Source: Lampris incognitus
Lineage: Eukaryota > Chordata > Actinopteri > Lampriformes > Lampridae
DNA: 64,000 nt
Assembly (NCBI RefSeq): GCF_029633865.1
Contig: NC_079212.1
Coordinates: 80,692,672 to 80,756,671, forward strand
Direction of reading: 5' to 3'
Of the stretch, positions 56,150-64,000 are shown in pieces. The notes beneath the pieces are model-generated. The model was not told the DNA's origin. It searched no databases and was given only the letters and a program-made list of their open reading frames with translations. The position numbers and the translations under genes are program-made. Each line of letters opens with the position of its first letter. The stretch's first letter is position 1.

Positions 56150-56236
56150 TCCCCCCCCCCCCCCGGCAGGATTTCAAACATGAAAGGTTGACACAAAGTC
56201 CTCTAGGTGGCCAGGGCGTAAACGTGTGCGAACAGG

Positions 56237-59200
56237 TCACGGGGCGGCCTGAGGCTGGGCAGGCCGAGGTGGGGAGGGAGAAGGCAGGGGAAGCTGAGGC
56301 CCAGGAATGTCTGGGGCCCGTGTAGGAGCTGCATGAAGCCCCGGAGTGTCTCGCCATGCTGAGGGAATGGCTATGGTTGTGTCACCAGCTGTGTGTGGCG
56401 GAGCTGACACCTTCCGTAGACGACTGGAGTGCCACCGAGGGCCATCGCTGAGGAGGTAAGTGGCTGGAACCAGCTGACGGGTGACTTGGAGAGGAGAGGA
56501 CCAGTATGAAGCCATTTTATTGTCCCTGTGGGGCCTGCGGACCCTGACCCAGTCTGACACATTGATGTCTGGCACTCTGGTTCGTTTTGACTGGTCAAAC
56601 CGTTGCTTCATCCGCGTCTGCTGACGAGTGACTGAGGCTCTGACCCCAGAGGGAGGTGCCTGAGGTGTGGAGGGGCGGAGCCTGTCAAGGGGCATGCACA
56701 GTTCCCGGCCTAGCATGAGAGAGGCTGGGGAGATGCCTGTGGTCGAGTGCTGTGTGGCCCGATAGTGCAGCAGAGTGTGACGGATGGCCTGCGTGAAAGA
56801 GCACCCTTGGGCCATGTGTGCTCTGAGGCCATTCTTCAGTGACTGGTGAAAACGTTCAACGCCGCCATTGGCCTGGGGGTGGTAGTACGCAGTGCGTATA
56901 TGACGGATGCCCTTGCTTTCGAGATAAGCAGTGAACTCAGCAGAGACCAGCTGAGGGCCGTTGTCAGTGGTGATGGTCTTTGGGAGTCCCCAGCGAGAGA
57001 AAAGAGAGTCCAGGAAGTCGATGAGGATCTGTGAGGTCACAGTGCCGGAAGTGGTGAGTTCAGGCCATTTTGAGTGTAGATCGTAGGCGACCACCATGAA
57101 GCGTTGGTGGTGGGGAACTCCATGGATCTCACCACAAATGTCCAACTGCAGGTGTTCCCAGGGCTGATAGGGCCAGGCGAGAGGTTGCAGGGGTGGGGGA
57201 GCCTGGTGGCCAGTCTTGCCACTCAAAAGGCAGGCAGAACAGTCCTTCACCAGAGCCTCAATATCTCTGTCTATCCCCGGCCACCACACCAGGTCTCGGC
57301 AGCGCTGTTTCAGTTTCACAATGCCCAGGTGGCCTTCATGCACCGTATTCAAAACACGTGCACGGAGAGCAGCTGGGACCACTGTGCAAAACCCATGTGC
57401 CACGCAGGTGTCGTTCCAGCAGGAGAGCTCCTGTCTGACTCGGGCGAACGCAGCCAGCTCCTCTGGGACCTTGTGAGGCCAGCCGTTCTGGATGTAGGTG
57501 CGGAGCTGGGAGAGGACAGGGTCCTGTTCGGAGGCTGCCCTCAGCTCCTGCAGAGAGACAGTGGCCTGGAGGGGTGTGTGTAGCATTTGGACAATGTCCT
57601 TTTCCACACAGTCAGTGTCCGTCTGTGGAGCTGGGGTGGAGACAGAGCGAGAGAGCAGGTCGGCGACAACATTGTCTCTGCCTGGGGTGAACTGCAGGCT
57701 GAAGTTGTACTGGCGGAGGCGGTCAGACCAGCGGTGCAGCCTCAGGGGTTTGTGGCCTGTCCCAGATGTGGACAGCAGCGCTGTCAGGGCCTGGTGATCT
57801 GTCCTGAGGGTGAAGGAGCGGCCATAGAGGTAGAGGTGCCACCTTTCACAAGCCCAGATACAGGCTAACGCCTCACGCTCACCCACGGAGTACCGCTGCT
57901 CGGTCAGGTTGAGGGCACGGGAGGCGAAGGCAATGGGCTTCTCCACACCGTTCTGGGTTTGAGACAGCACGGCCCCTATCGCTGTGGCTGATGCGTCACA
58001 GGTCACAAAGGTGGAGCTGGAGATGTCGAAGTGAGCCAACACTGGTGGTGAAGTCAGTTGAGTCTTAAGATCACGCACAGCGTCACTGCATGCCTTTGAC
58101 CACACCCATGGCTCGTCCTTACGCAGCAGCTGGCGCAGGGGGGCTGTGGTCGCAGAGTACTGGGGAAGAAACCTCAGGTAGTAACTTGTCATACCCAGGA
58201 AGGAGGCGACCTGGGCGGCCGAGCTGGGCTCAGGGATGGCCTGAATGGCGTCCACGTTGGATTGTAGTGGAGTTACACCGCTCGCTGACAGCCGGAACCC
58301 AACGAAGTCGATGGCTGGTACAGAGAGGACACATTTCTCAGCACTGAGAGTTAGCTTGTGCTTGGACAGGGCTGCGAAGACCATGTTGAGGCGCTTGTCG
58401 TGGATTTCACTGGTGGGCCCGTGTACCACTATATCATCCAGATAAATGGCCACGCCCAGTATGCCAGCCAGCACGGAGACCATGATTTTCTGGAAGCAGC
58501 TAGGGGCGGAGCTGAGACCGAAAGGCATCCTTGTGTAGCGAAACACTCCTGCATGTGTCACAAAGGCTGTGAGGTTTCGGCTGCTGGGGTGGAGGGGCAC
58601 CTGTAGGTACCCCTGTCTGAGGTCGAGCTTGGAGAACACCTCAGAGCCATAGAACTGAGCAGTGAGTTCTTCTGAGGTGGGCAGTGGATACTTATCAGGG
58701 ACCACTGCCTTATTTACTGCACGTAGATCGACGCAGACACGCAGGCCCCCCGACTTCTTCTTAGCCACCACGAGGTTTGAGACCCAAGGTGACGCATCCA
58801 CCGGTTCAATGATGCCAGCTTCCAGCAGTTGTTGCAGCTCGGCGGAGACCCCATCACGGAGAGCCAACGGGATGCGGCGCAGTGGTTGGATGACAGATTT
58901 CACAGCAGGGTTGAGGAGAGGTTGATGGGCGAAGGCGGAGAGGCAGCCCAACCCCATAAACAGCGATGGCCACTTCTGCTGCCAAGGTGTGGCAACAGTC
59001 AGGATTGCTGTCCCCCTTGTGTCTAAGAGGGAGAACCCCAGAGCGGAGAACAGGTCCAGGCCCATCAGGTTGGCCCCACGGCGTGCCACATGAAAAACTG
59101 CATTGGGCACCAGCTTGGTTCCATAGCGGACAGTCACTTGGAGAGAGCCAACCAGATCGATTTTGGAGTCACCATACCCACAGAGGACAGCTGAGGGTGC

Positions 59201-60211
59201 GGACAGTGGCAGTGAACCGAAAAATTGACTGTAGGTATCAACATTCAGGAGAGACACAGTTGCACCGGTGTCCAACAGCAGGGGGATGCACACATCATTA
59301 ATGTTGACTGTGCATGATTTGAATGACACTGGCCCAGAGCTCACCTTGTGAATGACGGCGGTTGAAGACTGGGGGGTGTGGCCCTCTGACCCAGCCGGGG
59401 AAGATCGACAGACGTTGGCAAAGTGATTGTGCTTACCGCAGCTACAGCATGTCTGGCCACGGGCAGGGCAGTTCTGAGCCCTTGAAACATGAGACCGAGA
59501 CCCACAGTTACCACAGGACTGTTGAGGGCGGGGCCGAGAACGCCGTCGTTGCAGTTGCAAGACGTCCCTAGTGGAGTCCGCTTCCGCCTCGCTCTGGCTG
59601 GGTTGCGTCCCGAGGGGCAGCCGTGAGTAGAGGGAAGAGTCGTTGGCAGCTTGACTGGAGGTGGCCACTTGCTGTGTATTTAGCATAGCAGCACACTCAG
59701 CTGCTCCCTCAACCTGTAGTGCGATGGTAATTGCTCTGGACAGCAGCAGATTGTCTTTTTCCAGCAGGAGAGTCTCACGCACCTTTGCGTTGTTGGTGTG
59801 TTCGATTAGCTGGTTGCGAACCATCTCGTCCTGAAGCGCGCCAAACTTGCATGAGCTAGCTAGCCCTCGCAAATTAGCTACGTACTGCCGCACAGACTCA
59901 CCAGGCAGTTGGTGTCGCTGACGGAATATAAATCGCCGAAGGAGGGCACTCTGTGGAGCAGCGAAATGGGTGCTCATAAGTCCCACAGCTTCGTCAAAGC
60001 TTGTGACGTTCCCCAGAGTCCCGAGCACACGATGACCCTCTGCTCCCAAGCAGTGTAGCAACAAAGCCGTCTTCCTAGCCTGGCTCACGTCGTCGAGCCC
60101 TGAGGCGATGATGTAATTTTCAAAACTATGTAGCCAGCGAGTCCATGGTACCGGAGGCTCGCCAGGTAATGCCAGGAAGGGGGCAGGTGGTGGGAGAGAC
60201 ATATCAGCCAT
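56237..60211 (-). CDS. Gypsy-I Gag-Pol, single intact ORF (1324 aa)
   Basis: The ATG at 60211 is chosen over upstream TTG because it is the first ATG. Gag: PWTRWLHSFENYIIASGLDD, RRFIFRQRHQLPGESVRQYV, then two zinc knuckles (CGNCGSRSHVSRAQNC and C-x2-C-x4-H-x4-C around SCGKHNHFANVC). Protease: LLLDTGATVSLL at about residues 311-322. RT: VAKKKSGGLRVCVDLRAVNK and YLDD at 590-593. RNase H: VTCDASATAIGAVLSQ. Integrase: HEGHLGIVKLKQRCRDLVWW with CSACLLSGK, then LDICGEI, TTDNGPQLVS and NGGVERFHQS. A C-terminal module (VSDWVRVRRPHRDNK) and a Pro-rich tail end it. No frameshift separates gag and pol, as in Mag-like elements. No disrupted motif was seen. Confidence 0.93.
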   Translation of the reverse strand: MADMSLPPPAPFLALPGEPPVPWTRWLHSFENYIIASGLDDVSQARKTALLLHCLGAEGHRVLGTLGNVTSFDEAVGLMSTHFAAPQSALLRRFIFRQRHQLPGESVRQYVANLRGLASSCKFGALQDEMVRNQLIEHTNNAKVRETLLLEKDNLLLSRAITIALQVEGAAECAAMLNTQQVATSSQAANDSSLYSRLPLGTQPSQSEAEADSTRDVLQLQRRRSRPRPQQSCGNCGSRSHVSRAQNCPARGQTCCSCGKHNHFANVCRSSPAGSEGHTPQSSTAVIHKVSSGPVSFKSCTVNINDVCIPLLLDTGATVSLLNVDTYSQFFGSLPLSAPSAVLCGYGDSKIDLVGSLQVTVRYGTKLVPNAVFHVARRGANLMGLDLFSALGFSLLDTRGTAILTVATPWQQKWPSLFMGLGCLSAFAHQPLLNPAVKSVIQPLRRIPLALRDGVSAELQQLLEAGIIEPVDASPWVSNLVVAKKKSGGLRVCVDLRAVNKAVVPDKYPLPTSEELTAQFYGSEVFSKLDLRQGYLQVPLHPSSRNLTAFVTHAGVFRYTRMPFGLSSAPSCFQKIMVSVLAGILGVAIYLDDIVVHGPTSEIHDKRLNMVFAALSKHKLTLSAEKCVLSVPAIDFVGFRLSASGVTPLQSNVDAIQAIPEPSSAAQVASFLGMTSYYLRFLPQYSATTAPLRQLLRKDEPWVWSKACSDAVRDLKTQLTSPPVLAHFDISSSTFVTCDASATAIGAVLSQTQNGVEKPIAFASRALNLTEQRYSVGEREALACIWACERWHLYLYGRSFTLRTDHQALTALLSTSGTGHKPLRLHRWSDRLRQYNFSLQFTPGRDNVVADLLSRSVSTPAPQTDTDCVEKDIVQMLHTPLQATVSLQELRAASEQDPVLSQLRTYIQNGWPHKVPEELAAFARVRQELSCWNDTCVAHGFCTVVPAALRARVLNTVHEGHLGIVKLKQRCRDLVWWPGIDRDIEALVKDCSACLLSGKTGHQAPPPLQPLAWPYQPWEHLQLDICGEIHGVPHHQRFMVVAYDLHSKWPELTTSGTVTSQILIDFLDSLFSRWGLPKTITTDNGPQLVSAEFTAYLESKGIRHIRTAYYHPQANGGVERFHQSLKNGLRAHMAQGCSFTQAIRHTLLHYRATQHSTTGISPASLMLGRELCMPLDRLRPSTPQAPPSGVRASVTRQQTRMKQRFDQSKRTRVPDINVSDWVRVRRPHRDNKMASYWSSPLQVTRQLVPATYLLSDGPRWHSSRLRKVSAPPHTAGDTTIAIPSAWRDTPGLHAAPTRAPDIPGPQLPLPSPSPPRPAQPQAAP

Positions 60212-60222
60212 CCTCGTCGCCA
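60208..60222 (-). other. Gypsy-I primer-binding site, tRNA-Ser(GCT) type, overlapping the gag ATG
   Basis: The minus strand reads TGGCGACGAGGATGG four bases after the 5' LTR, complementary to the 3' end of tRNA-Ser(GCT) as I recall it (…CCATCCTCGTCGCCA). The gag ATG (60211-60209) lies inside it. Confidence 0.65.
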
Positions 60223-60226
60223 ATAT

Positions 60227-60423
60227 TGTATTTTTAAATCACTTCAGGACACAGCGCTGTCGCTCGACACAACCTCTCCCTGGCATTCTTTATTTAGACT
60301 GACACAGCATCAAAGGCAGACCCGATCAAACAACCCAGAGCCCGCAGGCATCACCAATCGATCCTAGCACAATAGAACAGCACCAAATCAAATGCAGCAC
60401 TGTCGATGTGTGCAGACATAACA
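60227..60423 (-). repeat. Gypsy-I 5' LTR (197 bp)
   Basis: The second LTR copy, TGTATTTT at 60227 to CATAACA at 60423. Confidence 0.93.
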
Positions 60424-61506
60424 GTATAAACAGACTATTGCGGTTTAAAGCATTCATTTAAAATGACGACTCTCGGCATCTAACAGCCCGATAGCAGAAG
60501 CAATGAAGGACTTAGAATAGCGATTTGATTTGCTAGGAGGCCAATCAACTGATCAAACAATCTGCAGGGTTTATAGCACAGGTTAAATTGTATAATTTTC
60601 AGTTTTTCTTTCTTTTCTCTTTTTTCCTTTAGCATTTGTTGATGAGCTGACATGTTCTGAGCTGAGCTCTGCACAGCACTGGAGATTGCTGGGACACTGA
60701 ACAGTTATCAAGGCGTGACATGTCTGGAACTGAACAAGTCAAAGCTCTCCAAGAAGATAAGCAAACATTAAATAAAAACATCATTTCAGGAAAGATTGTC
60801 AAAAAACAAGAAATGGAAATTCAAAGAGTTGGTGAACATCCGTCCCTCTGATGGCTGGCATGGGGATGTCTGAAAAAAGAAGTAACCACATTTAACAAAA
60901 CAATGAGTGACAATATTGAGACACAAACTGTGACAAAGACAGGTTAATATAAATGTCATCATTATTATTATTTATAACGTTAAATTAAAGGTAGATCTAC
61001 ATTGTTAGGCTTGTCAATTACATAGAAAGAGTGAGTGTGCACATGTGACCATGCAGTACTGTTAGACAGGGATGTCCGGGATTAGGTAGGCACTATTACA
61101 TAGCACAAGCGATGTGAAAAGTGAAACGGACAGTTGGCCAGCAAACATTTAAGTATATCCTACCGTCTGGTACGTGTAGGGGTCAAGAGGAATCACGCTG
61201 GTCGTGTTACCTCGTAATTAATCAATAACGTCAAAGACAAACCAATGAAGAGAAGATAGCCAGCTGGCAAATCGAGAAGTGGGTTTCTCCTTAAAACAAC
61301 CAAGGCATCTTTTCATGTCCTTAACACAACCGTGGCATCTACCGCGCTCAGTGCACACAAACATTTATGCGTTTAGGGTGGGCAACCATTACCTTGTAAT
61401 AAGGCGTATTGCACAAAATTAACATAACTGTAGCCTGACTGCACATTGACTTTGTGCAGTATTACGTTTTGTCTTGATGCATGCTCAATAATCCAGGAAA
61501 GGAAAT
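60424..61506. other. Unique sequence without recognisable genes
   Basis: AT-rich. One short frame of 43 codons (60720-60851, plus) is charged but unsupported. Nothing else could be assigned. Confidence 0.4.
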
Positions 61507-61640
61507 ACCATAAAGTTGAATCACTTCATGTGGACACAACATTTCGTGAGAGAAACGTTTCATCATCTCAATATAACGACCGCTGAAACGTTTCTCCTAA
61601 TAGACGTTGTGTCCAGATGAACTGATTCGACTTTCTGGTG
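61507..61640. repeat. Foldback repeat with ~57-bp arms
   Basis: 61507-61563 and 61584-61640 are imperfect inverted copies sharing GAGAAACGTTTCA at the centre and GGACACAAC and GAATCA outward. The loop is about 20 nt. Likely a dispersed MITE-like foldback. Confidence 0.65.
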
Positions 61641-61919
61641 TATCATGTGACGCTTTATTTAATGATAATAATAATCTTTATTTCGGACACACAGCCGGTC
61701 CATAGCATAAAAGCAACAATAACAAAAAAAACCCAAAAAACATTTAGGCCTACGACACCCTACACTCCACGAGCACGCGCGCGCGCACACACATACACTC
61801 AATGTTGTGTGTGTGTCAATGTTAACTTACCTCCGTTGCATGGAAATTAGCAATACATCCCACGTAATGTTAGCACATAACGATTAACCATATAATTTAC
61901 ACAGCACCACTGCCTCCTA

Positions 61920-63085
61920 AACGCTGCCTGCAGTGGCTACAAGGCTTGGCTACATGGCTACCAGGCTAGGCTACATGGCTACTACAGCAAAGTGGGTTAG
62001 GTGAAATACTTCCTCTCATTAATGCCACCAGGCTAGGCTACATGGTTACATGGCTAGGGTAAATGGCTACCAGGCTAGGCTACATGGCGGCTACAGCAAA
62101 CGGGGTTATGAACTACTTCCTCTCATTCATGCTACCAGGCTAGGCTTACATGGCCACATGGCTACATGACTACTACAACAAACTGGGTTAGGTGAACTAC
62201 TTCCTCTCATTTAATGCTACCAGACAAGGCTACATGGTTAGACTACATGTCTACCAGGCTAGGCTACATGGCTTCATGGCTGCTACCGCAAACCGGGTTA
62301 GGTGAACTACTTCCTCTCATTAATGCTACCAGGCTAGGCTACATGGTTACATGGCTACCACGCTAGGCTACATGGCTGCTACAGCAAACTGGGTTATAAA
62401 CTACTTCCTCTCATTAATGCTACCAGGCTAGGCTTACATGGCTTACATGGCTACATGTCTGCTACAACAAACTGGGTTATGAACTACTTCCTCTCATTAA
62501 TGCTACCAGGCTAGGCTTACATAGCTACACGACTGCTAAAGCAAACTGGGTTATGAACTACTTCCTCTCATTAATGCTACCATGCTAGGCTTACATGGCT
62601 ACATGACTGCTACAACAAACTGGGTTAGGTGAACTACTTCCTCTCATTAATGCTACCAGGCTAAGCTTACATGGCTACATGACTGCTGCCGCAAACCGGG
62701 GTAGGTGAACTACTTCTTCTCATTAATGCTACCAGGCTAGGCTACATGGTTACATGGCTACCAGGCTAGGCTACATGGCTGCTACAGCAAACTGGGTTAT
62801 AAACTACTTCCTCTCATTAATGCTACCAGGCTAGGCTCACATGGCTTACATGGCTACATGACTGCTACAACAAATTGGGTTAGGTGAACTACTTCCTCTC
62901 ATTAATGCTACCAGGCTAGGCTCACATAGCTTACATGGCTACCAGGCTAGGCTACATGGCTGCTACAGAAACCTGGGTTATGAACTACTTCCTCTCATTA
63001 ATGCTACCAGGCTAGGCTCACATGGCTTACATGGCTACATGACTGCTACAACAAATTGGGTTAGGTGAATTACTTCCTCTCATTA
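61920..63085. repeat. Minisatellite of ~75-110-bp variable units
   Basis: About 13 copies of a composite unit combining CTACTTCCTCTCATTAATGC, TACCAGGCTAGGCT, ACATGGCTACATG and CTGCTACAGCAAACTGGGTTA. Units vary in how many CATGGCTAC segments they contain, so period length changes along the array. Confidence 0.95.
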
Positions 63086-63127
63086 ACGCGCGGTGCTACG
63101 AGCAGGCGAACTGGGGCTCGTTTGAGC

Positions 63128-63622
63128 CAGAGCCCTAGAAAGAGAGAGTTGCGTCAACTCCGTAGAAGTCAATGGGCCAATTATTTAACAGCAATGGCGG
63201 ATCATGGGAGCCACCGATAGTTCCAAACAGTGCGGCCCGGGGCAATAGGATTTCTATGGCGAAGGACTGTTTCTCGCATTAATCAAAGGTTAATTTACAG
63301 GTAAGAAGCTACAGTTGACATTTTAATGATGACCATTTTACAAGCACGTTTGAATCAAATTAACGATGTAATTTAAAGCGAGACAGCTCGTCAATTCCTA
63401 CACATGCGCATAGAATATGTGTCACGTTGGAATATATCTATATCTATATATAAATGTAAAATCTGACAATATTGGTTAGTAGTTACCAGAAATCGCGGCT
63501 AAGCAGTTAATTTAAATGACCCGCCAAGCTTCGTTTGGAACTATTCGGCGGCTACATGAACCACGTGACCTTCTCGCCTTCTGACCCCCTCATTGACGCA
63601 ACTCTCTCTTTCTAGGGCTCTG
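63128..63622. mobile_element. hAT-type MITE (495 bp)
   Basis: Perfect 30-bp terminal inverted repeats start CAGAGCCCTAG (63128-63157 and 63593-63622), flanked by the 8-bp duplication GTTTGAGC (63120-63127 and 63623-63630). An 8-bp duplication with CAG-starting termini is diagnostic of hAT transposons. The interior has no transposase ORF, so it is non-autonomous. Confidence 0.9.
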
Positions 63623-63701
63623 GTTTGAGCGAACCCGTGACCGAGCGGTGGGAGGCGGCATGAAGGAAACGTTAGTGCGCTTGCGCTATGGGCTGCACCA
63701 T

Positions 63702-63802
<101 letters not shown>

Positions 63803-64000
63803 TTCATGCGCCACTGAACAACTTTCATAGGAAAAGACGGGGCCCCTTCACTGATCATTCTAGCAAAGCAAATCAATATCTTACCATCAACTTGATTTTA
63901 TTACTTGCAAAATAACATATTCATAAATCAATCACATATTCATAAATCTAAGTTTTCCAATCATAAACCATCTTTTTTAATTTTTGAAAATGAAATCAAA

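Larger units (their letters stand above)
55953..60423 (-). mobile_element. Gypsy-I, intact-looking Ty3/Gypsy with single gag-pol ORF
   Basis: Two 197-bp LTRs (TGTATTTTTAAATC...GACATAACA) differ at four positions (98%). On the minus strand the order is 5' LTR (60227-60423), primer-binding site, one gag-pol ORF of 1324 codons, a G14 polypurine tract (56151-56164) and the 3' LTR. Flanking bases (GGTT, GTAT) do not form a clear duplication. Confidence 0.93.

Noticed and set aside
60720-60851. 43-codon plus-strand ORF (MSGTEQVKALQEDKQTLNK)
   Set aside because: Charged and plausible as a coiled coil, but short, without splice sites, homology or neighbours.

Overview
This is vertebrate, almost certainly teleost-fish, genomic DNA. 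It is dominated by interleaved and nested retrotransposons of the kinds seen together in ray-finned fish: several Ty3/Gypsy lineages including a chromovirus and a Gmr1-like element, BEL/Pao, and L1-like LINEs with a separate ORF1. It also carries long minisatellites, MITE-like foldbacks and microsatellites. Only one convincing host gene is visible, a two-coding-exon TANK-like gene on the minus strand (8440-9311). A possible orphan exon lies at 39828-39982. Nothing bacterial or CRISPR-like was seen.

Layout. 1-2830: two unrelated 34-bp minisatellites. 3153-6952: a Gypsy pol remnant (Gypsy-A, minus) with a truncated 3' LTR, joined head-on to an L1-ORF1-like fragment. 7372-8030: simple repeats and a foldback. 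8165-9340: the TANK-like gene with splice sites and poly(A) signal. 10114-10308: perfect palindromes. 10314-14679: Gypsy-B (minus), complete in structure but broken in coding. 15131-37782: one L1-like LINE (LINE-a, plus) split by three later insertions. These are Gypsy-C at 16452-20712 between ORF1 and ORF2, Gypsy-D at 23208-31507 inside the reverse transcriptase, and a second LINE (LINE-b) at 31770-36178 further down ORF2. Each insertion has a recognisable target-site duplication. 40430-51830: a Gmr1-like fragment abutting a BEL/Pao element (minus). The Pao element is itself split by a chromovirus (43110-47535) and a foldback MITE (47884-48419). 53160-55078: a LINE tail holding a 310-bp LTR-like unit with two tRNA-like segments, then a solo LTR of the Gypsy-A family. 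55953-60423: Gypsy-I (minus), with one uninterrupted gag-pol ORF. 61507-63801: foldback, minisatellite, a hAT-type MITE with an 8-bp duplication, and a (CAG)33 tract.

Most interesting signal. Three Gypsy elements carry what look like complete programmed -1 frameshift cassettes at the gag-pol junction: a slippery heptamer, a 6-nt spacer and an H-type pseudoknot. Gypsy-B and Gypsy-C use GGGAAAC, and the two copies show compensatory base changes in both stems. Gypsy-D uses GTTAAAC followed by a different pseudoknot. Gypsy-I needs no shift because gag and pol are fused. Gypsy-D and Gypsy-I have intact ORFs and nearly identical LTRs, so they inserted recently and may have working relatives. All calls come from reading the sequence; no alignments or database searches were run.
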